Shown here: piece by piece, positions 36,634 to 46,728 of the stretch
How positions within the stretch are numbered: the stretch's first letter is position 1
Layout of the letters: each line of letters begins with the position of its first letter
NCBI GenBank assembly: GCA_017656425.1
Contig: JACDNV010000007.1
Coordinates: forward strand, 62,001-126,000
Length of the DNA stretch: 64,000 bases
DNA from: Candidatus Neomarinimicrobiota bacterium
GTDB lineage: Bacteria > Fidelibacterota > UBA2242 > B5-G15
Direction: 5' to 3'
Program-made: the position numbers and the translations under genes
The notes under the pieces: model-generated
What the model was told of the DNA's origin: nothing
Database searches by the model: none
Seen by the model: only the letters and a program-made list of their open reading frames with translations

Positions 36634-39600
36634 TTATCTTTCTGGATAAGGTGGCGGAGGTGGTATGGTTTTCTCTTTTGTCTTTAATTCTTCCATAATT
36701 ACTTCAATAGCTTTATTCAACTGTTGGTCTATTCCTTCGTATTCGAGGGCTGGATCATTGTCAACGTATATATCTGGTTCTACACCATAACCTTCGATAA
36801 TCCATCTTTTACCCTCTATATCATACCTTGAAAATTCTGGTTTGTAGAGGTAACCACCATCGAGTAGAGGCAAGCTCGATCTTATACCTACAACGCCTCC
36901 CCAGGTTCTTTTACCCACAACTTTCCCAAGTTTATATTTTTTAAACCTGTATGTAAATATATCTCCATCTGATGCGGAGAATTCGTCGCAAAGACATACC
37001 ATGGGTCCCCAAACAGTACCGTCGGGATTGACAGAGGGTTTTGTATTTCGTGCGATAGTAATCATTGCCACTTCCCTTCTTAGTCTTTCAATTATCATTG
37101 GAGATACATTACCACCTCCATTCCCTCTTACATCAATAATCAATCCTTTTTTAGTTATTTGCGGATAATAGTATTTTACAAACTCATTAAGTCCTTCTGA
37201 TCCCATGTCAGGGATATGTATGTATCCCACTTTACCACCGGTTGCTTTATTGACTTTTTCTATATTATTTTGAACCCAATTGTAGTAGTATAATTTAGAT
37301 TCGTCATGTATCGGTATTACTATTGTCTCTCGTGCATTTGAAGTCGAAGGTATATCATTGAGTTTAATTTTTATCTGTTTGCCAGCTTTACCTACAAGCA
37401 ATTTATAAATATTGTTTACAGTATCTGTTCGTATCCCATCGATTTGGATTATAAAGTCGCCTTCTTTTGCCTTGACACCTGGTTCCATAAGCGGAGATTT
37501 TAACTCCTTATTCCAGTTGGCTCCTTTGAGTATTTTTACTATCCTGAAATATCCACTTTTTTTATCCTTTACTATTTTTGCTCCAAGGAGTCCCGTTTTG
37601 ATTCTTTCTGGTTTTGGATAATCGCCTCCACCAACATAAGTATGGCCTACGTTTAATTCGCCTATCATCTCTCCAATGATGTATGTGAGTTCGGCTCTAT
37701 GAATGACATAGTCAACAAGGGGTAAGTATCTTTTTCTTATTGAATTCCAATCTACACCGTGCATATTTGGGGCGTAGAAAAATTCTCTCATCTGGCGCCA
37801 ACATTCATTGTATATCTGTAACCATTCTTTTCTCCGCTCGAGTTTTACTGTCATATCGTTAAGATTTAATGGTTTATCTATGGATATAGAGGATTTAGGT
37901 AAGTCGATAATAGCATAAGTATTATTTTTTCTTATTAGCATTTTTTTATTGTCAAAAGAAATTATGTAATTATTTATTTCACCAAGCTCCTTTTCTTCTT
38001 TTTTCTCAAGGTCAAACATAAATAGTTTGTTTTTATCGTCAGTTGTTCCTTTGCGGATATAGTAGATTTTATTGTTGGCAAAAGATAGATTTCTATAGCG
38101 TGATGCTTTTATGGGAAGGGAAACAATTCGGTCCTTTATCCCATCTGTATCTATTGTTACAGATATTTCGTCTTTTTTTCTTTTTTCTTTCTTTTCCTTT
38201 TTCTTACCGCTTTCATCAATAGTAACTTCATCATTTTCAGGCTTGAATGGATTTTCAGTATCATTGGCTAAAAGCACGAGGTATATTTTGGCCATATCGA
38301 AATAAGCATGATTCCATTCTGTCCAACTATATACGGGATGGAAATCTCTATCAGAAATAAAAGCTATGTATTTTCCATCATCACTGAAAACCGGGGAATA
38401 AGAATTATACCAGTTGTCAGTCAATTCATATTTTTTACCATTTTCAATGGAGAATAGATATATTTTATTCATATCATTTTCTTCTAATTTTGAATAAACA
38501 ATCCATTTACTATCCGGTGACCATGAGTAATCCCTTATTTCCCAATATTCCGATTGATCCACATCGATAATTTTTCCTGTTGTTATATTTACATATCTGA
38601 GTCTTTGCATTCTATCACTCCAGAGGAGTTTTTTTGAATCAGGTGACCATAGAATTTTATATCTGTATGTTTCTGCTTTTTTTGTAATCTGTTTTGGTGG
38701 TAAGCTGCCGTCTTGAGCTATTATATATATTTCATCTTCACCAGTTCTATCTGAAATAAATGCTATCCATTTCCCATCTGGGGACCAAACAGGGTTTCTA
38801 TCGTGAACTCCAGGTGTTCTTGTAACATTTCTTATAATCCCCTCATTTGCCGGTAGGGTAAATATATCACCCCTTGCACACAGCACAGCCCTTTTCCCAT
38901 CAGGCGAAATATCACCACCTGTAATATAGTCTTTTACGTTAATTATTTTATCACGACCGATAAACATATCGTCTTTTACCACTATGTTTATTTTTTTATA
39001 AGTATTATTGTTTATGTCATATTTATATATATATCCACCATATTCAAAGACTATTGCTTTTTTACCTATCGATGGAAATTTGATATCGTAATCTTTAAAA
39101 AAGGTTAGTTGTTTTGTCTCTTTAGTATTTAAATCATATACATAAAGATTCATCCTTTTATTTTCATCCCTATCGGATAAAAAGAATATTTTAGATTCAT
39201 ACCACATAGGGATGATGTCCTGTGCTTCGTTATTTGTTATATTGATTGTTTTTTTGGTTTCAAAATCATAAACCCATATATCATCAGCCATACCTCCACG
39301 ATATCTTTTCCATGTTCTGAATTCTCTGAATACCCTATTATAGGCTAGTTTTTTGTCATCAGGCGAAAAAGAACAGAACCCTCCACGTGGTAGAGGTAAT
39401 TCCTCTGGCATGTCACCGTTAATATTCACAAGATATAGTTTTCCGAGAAATGGATTCCATGAATGCATCCTTGATCTAAATACAATTTTATTATCTGTGT
39501 TTGTCCATCCCATCACGATATTATTTGGTCCCATTCTATCGGAGACATCATCTCTGGAAAGGGTAGCAGTATAGGTGAGTCTTATAGGATAACCCCCTTC

Positions 39601-39885
39601 GGAGGGCATTAAATAAACTTCGGTATTGCCATCGTATTGTGCTGTAAATGCTACCCATTTGCCATCCGGCGAAAATCTTGGGAACATTTCGTATCCTTCA
39701 TGGGAGGTTAATTTTCTAGCGATGCCGCCCTCGGATGATACAAGATACAAATCACCCCCATAAGAAAATACTACCTTGTCCTCGTGAATTGCGGGAAATC
39801 TAAATAATCTGTCAATATTTTGAGGAAAGAGAATATCAAAAAGTAGTATTAGGTATATAACTATCAAAACAATTTTGGATTTCAT
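36634..39885 (-). CDS. Tricorn-type protease: PD40 propellers, PDZ and S41 peptidase
   Basis: 1083 residues. A signal peptide (VLIVIYLILLFDILFPQ) is followed by two blocks of PD40 blades (PRFSPDGKWVAFTAQYDG, PVWSPDGKWIAFISDRTG). A charged Lys-rich linker near 570 precedes the tricorn core, a PDZ domain (EGDFIIQIDGI) and the S41 catalytic region, with the nucleophile Ser in CDEFSASDGD and KRTWGGVVGI downstream. The archaeal tricorn is cytoplasmic; these bacterial forms are exported and degrade peptides. The C-terminus ends in a Pro-rich stretch (PPPPPYPER). Confidence 0.92.
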   Translation of the reverse strand: MKSKIVLIVIYLILLFDILFPQNIDRLFRFPAIHEDKVVFSYGGDLYLVSSEGGIARKLTSHEGYEMFPRFSPDGKWVAFTAQYDGNTEVYLMPSEGGYPIRLTYTATLSRDDVSDRMGPNNIVMGWTNTDNKIVFRSRMHSWNPFLGKLYLVNINGDMPEELPLPRGGFCSFSPDDKKLAYNRVFREFRTWKRYRGGMADDIWVYDFETKKTINITNNEAQDIIPMWYESKIFFLSDRDENKRMNLYVYDLNTKETKQLTFFKDYDIKFPSIGKKAIVFEYGGYIYKYDINNNTYKKINIVVKDDMFIGRDKIINVKDYITGGDISPDGKRAVLCARGDIFTLPANEGIIRNVTRTPGVHDRNPVWSPDGKWIAFISDRTGEDEIYIIAQDGSLPPKQITKKAETYRYKILWSPDSKKLLWSDRMQRLRYVNITTGKIIDVDQSEYWEIRDYSWSPDSKWIVYSKLEENDMNKIYLFSIENGKKYELTDNWYNSYSPVFSDDGKYIAFISDRDFHPVYSWTEWNHAYFDMAKIYLVLLANDTENPFKPENDEVTIDESGKKKEKKEKRKKDEISVTIDTDGIKDRIVSLPIKASRYRNLSFANNKIYYIRKGTTDDKNKLFMFDLEKKEEKELGEINNYIISFDNKKMLIRKNNTYAIIDLPKSSISIDKPLNLNDMTVKLERRKEWLQIYNECWRQMREFFYAPNMHGVDWNSIRKRYLPLVDYVIHRAELTYIIGEMIGELNVGHTYVGGGDYPKPERIKTGLLGAKIVKDKKSGYFRIVKILKGANWNKELKSPLMEPGVKAKEGDFIIQIDGIRTDTVNNIYKLLVGKAGKQIKIKLNDIPSTSNARETIVIPIHDESKLYYYNWVQNNIEKVNKATGGKVGYIHIPDMGSEGLNEFVKYYYPQITKKGLIIDVRGNGGGNVSPMIIERLRREVAMITIARNTKPSVNPDGTVWGPMVCLCDEFSASDGDIFTYRFKKYKLGKVVGKRTWGGVVGIRSSLPLLDGGYLYKPEFSRYDIEGKRWIIEGYGVEPDIYVDNDPALEYEGIDQQLNKAIEVIMEELKTKEKTIPPPPPYPER

Positions 39886-40019
39886 TTTTTAACCCCTGAT
39901 TAATTTTGTCGATTTGCTTTTTCTGTTTTAACATAAACAGCAGAAAATTGAACATAAAAAATTTTATTGTAAAGTAAATTTTCTTAAAAATTTTTATCAT
40001 TATTCGGTGCATAAAAAAC

Positions 40020-40049
40020 TTGATTTTGTGGTAATTTTTGGGATAAAAT
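40020..40049 (+). promoter_or_regulatory. Probable promoter of tRNA-Arg
   Basis: TTGATT (40020-40025), 18-bp spacer, TAAAAT (40044-40049), ending 18 bp before the tRNA. The rest of the 182-bp gap from 39886 is AT-rich with nothing else recognised. Confidence 0.5.
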
Positions 40050-40067
40050 TCTTAGCTTTTTAAAAAT

Positions 40068-40140
40068 GCCCTCGTAGTTCAACAGGATAGAACGGAGGAT
40101 TCCTAATCCTCTGATCTGGGTTCGAGTCCCGGCGAGGGTA
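40068..40140 (+). tRNA. tRNA-Arg (anticodon CCT)
   Basis: 73 nt. A 7-bp acceptor stem (GCCCTCG with CGAGGGT), D-arm GTTC/GAAC, anticodon stem GAGGA/TCCTC with loop TTCCTAA (anticodon CCT), and T-arm CTGGG-TTCGAGT-CCCGG. Discriminator A. CCA is not encoded. It reads AGG codons. Confidence 0.95.
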
Positions 40141-40171
40141 CGAGATTGTTAATTTTCTATGTGGAGACTCT

Positions 40172-40852
40172 ATGTTAAGACCAAAAAAGAAGCTAACAAA
40201 GAAAGAGATTAAGAAGGACCCTGTGCTTGAAGTTATCGCAAAGGCTGAGGTGTTTCTCAGATCTAAGGGTAAATGTGTTACATATGCTTTGGTTGGAATT
40301 TTCATTGTGATTATGGTTATATTCCTTGTGATAAGATCAAAGCATCAGGCAAATTACGAAGCAAAGGGTGAGCTAGGGCTTGCAGAGTTATCAATAGTAC
40401 GTGAGGATTACGATGATGCTATTGTGAAATTAAATAAGTTAATTGACAATTACGATGGTACTAAAGCTGGTGGGATTGCTACTTTATTGCTTGCTCAATG
40501 TTATTTTTATAAATCTGATTTTGATAATGCGTATTTATTTTACAAAAAATTTATAGATAAATATAAATTTGATAAATTTTTAACTGCCTGTGCGTACAAT
40601 GGAATGGGAATTGTCGAGGAGAGCAGAGGAAACTATGAATTAGCAGCCAGTTATTATAAGAAGGCAACTGATATATCACCTTATGAATTTCAGAGACACG
40701 AATATTTACTAAACTATGCAGATATTCTGATTAAATTGAAACAATATGATGAAGCTGAAAAAATATTATCGAAATTACTTGAAGAAAATCTTGAAAAGAA
40801 TAACAAAGATAGGGCAGAAGTCTTACTTGGTAAAATCAAATCTGCCGTCTAA
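40172..40852 (+). CDS. Membrane-anchored tetratricopeptide repeat protein
   Basis: 226 residues. A Lys-rich cytoplasmic N-terminus, one membrane helix (about residues 41-60, LVGIFIVIMVIFLVIRS), then TPR-like helical pairs: GELGLAELSIVREDYDDAIVKL, LLAQCYFYKSDFDNAYLFYKKF, NGMGIVEESRGNYELAASYYKKA and YADILIKLKQYDEAEKIL. The topology resembles YfgM, an ancillary protein of the Sec translocon or outer-membrane assembly. It lies between tRNA-Arg and the rimP operon. Confidence 0.78.
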   Translation: MLRPKKKLTKKEIKKDPVLEVIAKAEVFLRSKGKCVTYALVGIFIVIMVIFLVIRSKHQANYEAKGELGLAELSIVREDYDDAIVKLNKLIDNYDGTKAGGIATLLLAQCYFYKSDFDNAYLFYKKFIDKYKFDKFLTACAYNGMGIVEESRGNYELAASYYKKATDISPYEFQRHEYLLNYADILIKLKQYDEAEKILSKLLEENLEKNNKDRAEVLLGKIKSAV

Positions 40853-40902
40853 CTTTAAATTGAGATTGATTATTAAACATAATATAAATAAATTACGGAC
40901 CG

Positions 40903-40925
40903 AAGTGGGTAAATCCCACTTTTTT
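40903..40925 (+). terminator. Hairpin with T-run in the rimP-nusA leader (attenuator-like)
   Basis: AAGTGGG (40903-40909) and CCCACTT (40915-40921) form a 7-bp stem with loop TAAAT, followed by T's to 40925. It lies only 24 bp before rimP. Similar leader hairpins precede rimP-nusA in other phyla, where NusA is thought to act on its own operon. It may terminate the TPR transcript, attenuate the operon, or both. Confidence 0.65.
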
Positions 40926-40948
40926 AGTTTGAGCAAGGTGGATTTTAG

Positions 40949-41404
40949 ATGATATATGATGAATTGGAAGTAAAGAGAATTGTAAATAATGTGGTCGAGA
41001 AAAATAATTGTTATTTACTCGATGTTATTATAAATCAGAGAGGTAGTAAATTATTTATTAAGGTAGTAGCAGACAATATGAAAGGTATTGATTTAAATAC
41101 ATTAACTTCAATAACGAATGAATTGAGAGATAGTCATGAATTTAATGAAGTAGTTCATCTGGATTATGAACTTGAGGTTACCTCACCGGGTGTGGATTGG
41201 CCATTAAGAGAGTATCGTGATTTTTACAAGCATATTGGCAGGGAAATTGAAATTTTTCATAATTTGCCTGATTGTAAATCTCCAGAATTGGGTAAGTTAG
41301 TTGATGTGGATATCGATGGTATTATTGTTGAGACAAAGGGTGGTGAAAACAAAAAATATTTATATAGTGAAATAGATCATGGTAGAGTTAAATTAAGGTG
41401 GTAA
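40949..41404 (+). CDS. rimP: Ribosome maturation factor RimP
   Basis: 151 residues. Alpha/beta N-terminal domain (LLDVIINQRGSKLFIKVVAD) and the family motif YELEVTSPGVDWPLREYRDF, then an Sm-like C-terminal domain. It assists 30S subunit assembly. It is first gene of the classical translation/transcription operon and lies 15 bp before nusA. Confidence 0.95.
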   Translation: MIYDELEVKRIVNNVVEKNNCYLLDVIINQRGSKLFIKVVADNMKGIDLNTLTSITNELRDSHEFNEVVHLDYELEVTSPGVDWPLREYRDFYKHIGREIEIFHNLPDCKSPELGKLVDVDIDGIIVETKGGENKKYLYSEIDHGRVKLRW

Positions 41405-41419
41405 AAAAGGGGGATAAAA

Positions 41420-42814
41420 TTGATAGATAAAGAAGTTATTGAACAGTTAATTAGGGAAAAAAATATAGATAAGAATTTACTATCTGAGATAATCCAGAAG
41501 ATTTTTATAAATTTGATAGAACGGAAATATGGTGATGCTTCAAACTTTGATGTTATTGTTAACATGGATAAAGGCGAGATTGAAATATATCATCAAAAAT
41601 CTATTGTGGATAAGGTTACTGATGAGGTAAATGAGATTGATATAAAGGAGGCCAAAAAAGTTGAGCCGGATCTGGATATAGGAGATACATATATTGAAAT
41701 AGTTAATCCAGAAAGCTTTGGCAGGAGGCTTATAAATTTAGCAAAGCAGAGATTAATACAGGAAATAGTCAAAGTAGAAAAACATACTATTTTTGAAGAG
41801 TATAAGAAAAAGATAGGTCAAATCGTTTCCGGTGATATAAGGCAGATAAAGAGAGATGCGGTATATATCTATATTGGGAAAGCGGAGCTAAAGCTACCAC
41901 GAGAGGAGCAAATACCTGGTGAGAGGTATAGACGAGGTCGTGAGATAAGGGTTTTAATTAAAGACGCAGTAATGGGGAAAGCAGGACCAGAAATAATAGC
42001 GTCAAGATCCGATCCACAGTTTTTAATAAAATTGTTTGAAAATGAAGTTCCTGAAATAGCCGATGGGACAGTGGAGATTGTTGCTGTAGCAAGGCATCCA
42101 GGTGATAGAAGTAAAGTTGTAGTAAAGTCAAATAATAAAAGAGTTGATGCTGTCGGAGCCTGCGTAGGTATAAAGGGTAGTCGAATTCAGGCTATAGTGC
42201 GAGAATTAAACAACGAAAAAATTGATATAATAAATTATAGTACCGAGCCGGAGGTTCTGATAACAAGAGCTTTATCCCCTGCGAGACCTTATGTATTGGA
42301 GATTGATGAGGAAAAGAAAACAGCCCTGGCAGTTTTTGAGGACGAAGAGATACCTGTTGCAATCGGTAAGAATGGTCAGAATATAAAACTGGCATCGGAA
42401 GTTACTGGATATAATATTGATGCGATTAAAAGGAGTGAATATGAGCTAACAACAAGTGAGATAATATATCTTGAAGATATTGAAAATCTGAGTGAACATG
42501 CATGGAAGCTTCTTTATAGTGTGGGTATTGAAACTGCGGATGAGTTTTTAGATACACCACGGGAAGAATTATTGAAAATAAATGGTATAGGCGAAAAAAC
42601 GCTTGAAAAAATAACTGCTATTATTCAGGAAGCAGTTGAGAAAAGAAAGAAAGAATTAGAGGAAGCAAGAAAGAAAGCTGAAGAGGGTGTTGTTTCATCA
42701 GAAGAAGCCACCGCCATGGAGGAAGAGGCAGAAAAAGAAAAAGAATTCGAATTCAGTGAAGAAGAGATTAAGAAATATCTTGATGACTATCAGAAAGATA
42801 GTGATAATAAGTGA
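41420..42814 (+). CDS. nusA: Transcription termination/antitermination factor NusA
   Basis: 464 residues, TTG start after AAGGGGGATAAAA. N-terminal RNA polymerase-binding domain, S1 domain (about 130-195, GQIVSGDIRQIKRDAVYIYI), KH1 with IVAVARHPGDRSKVVV and VGACVGIKGSRIQAI, KH2 with IPVAIGKNGQNIKLA, and a C-terminal helix-hairpin-helix region (LLKINGIGEKTLEKI) ending in an acidic tail. It modulates pausing, termination and antitermination. Confidence 0.97.
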   Translation: MIDKEVIEQLIREKNIDKNLLSEIIQKIFINLIERKYGDASNFDVIVNMDKGEIEIYHQKSIVDKVTDEVNEIDIKEAKKVEPDLDIGDTYIEIVNPESFGRRLINLAKQRLIQEIVKVEKHTIFEEYKKKIGQIVSGDIRQIKRDAVYIYIGKAELKLPREEQIPGERYRRGREIRVLIKDAVMGKAGPEIIASRSDPQFLIKLFENEVPEIADGTVEIVAVARHPGDRSKVVVKSNNKRVDAVGACVGIKGSRIQAIVRELNNEKIDIINYSTEPEVLITRALSPARPYVLEIDEEKKTALAVFEDEEIPVAIGKNGQNIKLASEVTGYNIDAIKRSEYELTTSEIIYLEDIENLSEHAWKLLYSVGIETADEFLDTPREELLKINGIGEKTLEKITAIIQEAVEKRKKELEEARKKAEEGVVSSEEATAMEEEAEKEKEFEFSEEEIKKYLDDYQKDSDNK

Positions 42815-42837
42815 TTAAATAAGGAAAGTTAAGGATA

Positions 42838-45408
42838 ATGGCAAAAAAGAGAAGAGTATACGAGGTAGCAAAGGAATTAAACATATCTCATAAAGAGATA
42901 ATGGATTATCTTGAGTCTATAGGGGTAGAATGCCAGTCTCATATGTCTCCCATAGATGATGATACGTATTTTAAAATTTTGAAGAGGTTTGCTAAGGAGA
43001 AGTCACTGGTTGAGGAGTTAGAAAAAGAACGGGAACGTAAAGAGGCAGAAATAAAACGAAAAATTGAGGAGGAGCTCAGGAAACAGGCTGAGAGGGAGAG
43101 AGAACAGATTGAAAAAGAAGTTTTTGAGATGGCATTACCAATATTTAACAATGCTATAATTGATGTTTATGCAGTAGGAGAAAACGTAACAAAAGCTCTT
43201 GTATCCGAGGTAATAGAGGAACAGGAACGTTTTGAAGTTATCCCAGAGAAAGAGAAGGGAGAAATTGAGGAAGAATTTAAGGAGATTTTGAAATCAAAAT
43301 TTAAGAGGGTGAAAGAAAGAGAGGAACTTGAACAAGAAGGAAGTGAAATTATAAATATAGATTTAGATAAAGAAAAGATCAGATTAAGGAAAGAAAAACA
43401 AAAGAAGAAAGAAAAAAAGACAATCAGAAGGATAATTACGCGCGAAGAGTTAGAAGAAAAGCTGGGGCTTCACGGGAAGGATTTTGAAGAGGAAACACGA
43501 ATAAAGGGTGGTCGAAAAAGAAAACGTGAAGAGATAGATGAAAAGAAGGTTGAGGATCTGATCCGACGTACAAAAGCTAAAATGGTTTCAAAGAGTACAA
43601 AGAAGAAATACAGGAAGCAGACAGAAGAGGGTGAAATAGTAGAAGAGAAAGAGAAAATTAAAGTAATGGAGTTTACTACTGTGGAGAATCTTGCGAATCT
43701 TATGGATGTTGAGCCCAGTGATGTCATTCAGAAATGTATAGAAATGGGATTATTTGTAACTATTAATCAACGACTTGATTTTGAAACTATATCCCTAATA
43801 GCGGATGAATTTGGATATGAAGTTGAACAGGCTACAGAATACGACGAGGAAATTTTTAAAATTGAGGATACTGAAGAAGATAAGAAGAAAGCAACTCCAA
43901 GACCACCTGTAGTTGTTGTAATGGGTCATGTTGATCATGGTAAAACCTCATTACTTGATTACATTAGGCGTTCAAATGTTGTAGCTGGAGAAGCGGGTGG
44001 TATTACACAACACATAGGTGCATACGAGGTAGAAATTGATAATAACAAAAAAATAACTTTCATAGATACGCCGGGTCATGAGGCATTTACAGAAATGAGG
44101 GCAAGAGGGGCCCAGGTAACTGATATAGTTGTCCTTGTGGTTGCCGCCGATGATGGAGTAATGCCTCAGACAATTGAAGCTATAAACCATGCTAAGGCAG
44201 CAAATGTACCGATAGTTGTTGCTATAAATAAGATTGATAAGCCTAATGCCGATCCAGAGAGAGTAAAGAGGGAATTGTCAGAGCACGGGGTACTTGTTGA
44301 GGATTGGGGTGGTAATGTGCAGTGTGCTGAAATTTCGGCAAAAACGGGTAAGGGAATAGATGAACTACTTGAAAAAATACTACTTGAAGCTGAATTATTG
44401 GATTTGAAAGCAAATGCGAATACTTTAGCAAGAGGGACAGTAATTGAAGCAAAACTTGATAGAAGACATGGTCCAGTAGCAACTATACTTATTCGTAAAG
44501 GTACTTTGCGAATAGGTGAGCCTTTTGTATGTGGTGCAACTTCAGGTAAGGTGAGACTCTTACTCGATGAGAGGGGAAATAGAAAAACAGATGCAAAACC
44601 ATCAGATCCCGTTCAGGTAGTCGGATTTGATAGCCTGCCTCAGGCTGCGGACATTTTCGCTGTTGTAAATGATGAAAAAGAAGCAAGAAGAATAGCTTTT
44701 GAAAGACAGAGAGTTCTCAGAGAGCAGCAGCTGCGTAAGGCAACTGAATTAACCCTTGATAAACTTTCGCAGAAGATAGCTGAAGGAGAAGTAAAGCAAT
44801 TGCCAGTTATAGTAAAGGCAGATGTGGATGGATCTCTTGAAGCTGTATGTCAGTCTCTACAGGATCTTGGCAATGAGGAGGTTAGTGTGAATATTATTCA
44901 TAGAGCTGTAGGTCAAGTTTCAGATAATGATATCCTTCTGGCAAAGGCATCCCAGGCTATTATAATCACATTTAATTTAAGTCCAACAGCAAGAATAAGG
45001 GACCTCGCGAAACGTGAAAATGTTGAAATCCGCTCTTATAATGTTATATATGAAATGATAGATGATGTAAAAGCTGCCCTTGGAGGAATGCTGAAGCCAG
45101 AGAAAGTGGAAGAGTCCCTTGGCGTAGTGGAAGTGAGACAGATATTTAAAGTACCAAAAGTAGGTTTGGTGGCTGGATGCTATGTAACCAGTGGGAAAGT
45201 CGTTAGAAATGCTCATGCCAGAATTAAGAGAAACGGGGAAGTAATATTTGACGGTTTTATTGAATCTTTGAAACGATTCAAAGATGATGTAAGAGAAGTT
45301 CATGAAGGGTTTGAATGCGGTATATCTCTCGCTGGATTTGACGACTATAAAGAAGGTGATGAAATTGAAGTTTATGATGTTAAATCGGTGAAAAGAACTT
45401 TAGAATAG
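42838..45408 (+). CDS. infB: Translation initiation factor IF-2
   Basis: 856 residues. The N-terminal IF2_N segment (VYEVAKELNISHKEIMDYLE) leads into a long charged Lys/Glu-rich region (about 55-270). Then come a second IF2_N-like segment, the G domain (MGHVDHGKTSLLD, DTPGHEAF, NKIDKP), domain II, IF2 domain III and the C-terminal beta-barrel that binds fMet-tRNA. It brings initiator tRNA to the 30S subunit. Followed 3 bp later by the DUF503 gene. Confidence 0.98.
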   Translation: MAKKRRVYEVAKELNISHKEIMDYLESIGVECQSHMSPIDDDTYFKILKRFAKEKSLVEELEKERERKEAEIKRKIEEELRKQAEREREQIEKEVFEMALPIFNNAIIDVYAVGENVTKALVSEVIEEQERFEVIPEKEKGEIEEEFKEILKSKFKRVKEREELEQEGSEIINIDLDKEKIRLRKEKQKKKEKKTIRRIITREELEEKLGLHGKDFEEETRIKGGRKRKREEIDEKKVEDLIRRTKAKMVSKSTKKKYRKQTEEGEIVEEKEKIKVMEFTTVENLANLMDVEPSDVIQKCIEMGLFVTINQRLDFETISLIADEFGYEVEQATEYDEEIFKIEDTEEDKKKATPRPPVVVVMGHVDHGKTSLLDYIRRSNVVAGEAGGITQHIGAYEVEIDNNKKITFIDTPGHEAFTEMRARGAQVTDIVVLVVAADDGVMPQTIEAINHAKAANVPIVVAINKIDKPNADPERVKRELSEHGVLVEDWGGNVQCAEISAKTGKGIDELLEKILLEAELLDLKANANTLARGTVIEAKLDRRHGPVATILIRKGTLRIGEPFVCGATSGKVRLLLDERGNRKTDAKPSDPVQVVGFDSLPQAADIFAVVNDEKEARRIAFERQRVLREQQLRKATELTLDKLSQKIAEGEVKQLPVIVKADVDGSLEAVCQSLQDLGNEEVSVNIIHRAVGQVSDNDILLAKASQAIIITFNLSPTARIRDLAKRENVEIRSYNVIYEMIDDVKAALGGMLKPEKVEESLGVVEVRQIFKVPKVGLVAGCYVTSGKVVRNAHARIKRNGEVIFDGFIESLKRFKDDVREVHEGFECGISLAGFDDYKEGDEIEVYDVKSVKRTLE

Positions 45409-45411
45409 GAT

Positions 45412-45693
45412 ATGACGATTGGATATTTGCAGCTTGATCTATATTTACCGGGAGTAAATTCTATAAAGCATAAGAGATCTGTAGTGAGTAGTATAAAAAA
45501 TAGGTTGAGGAACAAATATAATATTGCCATAGCAGAAATGAATGCAAACAGTCACTGGAGTAGAGTAAGCCTTGGAATCACCACGCTAAGTGATAGTTAT
45601 AATATTGTCAATAATATATTAAATGATGTTGAACGTTATATAGAAGCAAATTTTGAAGTTTCTATTATTAACAGAAACATAGAGTTTTTATAA
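45412..45693 (+). CDS. YlxP-like DUF503 protein
   Basis: 93 residues. Family signature YLPGVNSIKHKRSVVSSIKNR and VAEMN-like AIAEMNANSHWSRVSLGI. It usually lies between infB and rbfA, as here. The function is poorly known; a link to ribosome assembly is suggested by context. It is separated by 1 bp from rbfA. Confidence 0.92.
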   Translation: MTIGYLQLDLYLPGVNSIKHKRSVVSSIKNRLRNKYNIAIAEMNANSHWSRVSLGITTLSDSYNIVNNILNDVERYIEANFEVSIINRNIEFL

Positions 45694-45694
45694 T

Positions 45695-46063
45695 ATGTCA
45701 TTTTCGAGGGTAAAAAGAGTTTCTGACGAATTACAGAAGATATTAAGTGAGATTATTGTTGTTGATGATCCATTTGATTTGGGTACGATGGTAACAATAT
45801 CAAAGGTTGAACTATCCAAAGATTTTAAACAGGCAAAGGTGTATATCAGCATATATGACGAGAATTCTGCTAAAAGGGACGAAGTTATTAACAAGTTACG
45901 TGAAAAAGCAGGTAAGATAAGGTATGAACTCGGTAGAAAAGTGAGATTAAAATATATACCTAGGTTAATATTTTATGAAGATGAAACATTGCAATATGTT
46001 GAGCGGATTGAGAATATAATTAAGGAGCTAAAATATTCGGACAATGAAGATGGAAATGAATAA
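45695..46063 (+). CDS. rbfA: Ribosome-binding factor A
   Basis: 122 residues, KH-like fold. RVKRVSDELQKILSEII, VTISKVELSKDFKQAKVYIS and LKYIPRLIFYEDE are typical. It matures the 5' end of 16S rRNA in 30S assembly. The 3' end overlaps truB. Confidence 0.95.
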   Translation: MSFSRVKRVSDELQKILSEIIVVDDPFDLGTMVTISKVELSKDFKQAKVYISIYDENSAKRDEVINKLREKAGKIRYELGRKVRLKYIPRLIFYEDETLQYVERIENIIKELKYSDNEDGNE

Positions 46064-46727
46064 CACAATATTGAATATATATAAACCAGTTGGTATCACA
46101 TCTTTCGATGTTGTTAGAATTATACGCAGAGCTACTGGCATAAAGAAGGTAGGACATGGTGGTACGCTGGATCCCTTTGCCGAGGGTGTTCTCTTGATAA
46201 TGACCGGAAATAAGACAAAGAAAATGCAGGAAATTCTAATGTATAATAAAGTTTATGAAGCTATTTTAAAATTAGGTCAATCCACCGAAACAGGTGATCC
46301 AACGGGAAGAATAATTGGTAGATGTGATATTCCAGAAATTGAGGTTAATTTGTTGGAGGAAGTACAGAAAAAATTTACTGGTAAGATTTTGCAAGAACCC
46401 CCAATTTATTCTGCAAAAAAAATTAATGGTATTCCAGCCTATAAATATGCTAGAAGGGGAGAAAAGATAAAGCTCGAAACTAAGGAAGTAAACATTTTAG
46501 ATTTATCCCTACGGAAGATTAGTCATGATAAAATTAGTATATACGTTGAATGTGGATCTGGAACCTATATAAGAAAACTTGGTGAGGATATTGCTAGGGA
46601 GCTTGGTACATGTGGTTATCTCGTCAATCTAAAAAGGTTACGAGTGGGACCTTATAAAATAGAAGATTCAATAAAAATAGATAGATTTTTAAAATTAATA
46701 GAGGTTGATACTAAAAAGAGAGTTTAA
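46056..46727 (+). CDS. truB: tRNA pseudouridine-55 synthase
   Basis: About 223 residues. Three in-frame ATGs (46044, 46050, 46056) are possible; 46056 gives the common 8-bp overlap ATGAATAA with rbfA and a purine-rich site upstream. Catalytic Asp in GGTLDPFAEGVL, plus YKPVGITSFDVV, PPIYSAKKINGIPAY and SGTYIRKLGEDIARELG. It converts U55 of tRNAs. The C-terminal PUA-like domain is short or absent, making it smaller than the E. coli enzyme. Confidence 0.93.
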   Translation: MNNTILNIYKPVGITSFDVVRIIRRATGIKKVGHGGTLDPFAEGVLLIMTGNKTKKMQEILMYNKVYEAILKLGQSTETGDPTGRIIGRCDIPEIEVNLLEEVQKKFTGKILQEPPIYSAKKINGIPAYKYARRGEKIKLETKEVNILDLSLRKISHDKISIYVECGSGTYIRKLGEDIARELGTCGYLVNLKRLRVGPYKIEDSIKIDRFLKLIEVDTKKRV

Positions 46728-46728
46728 A

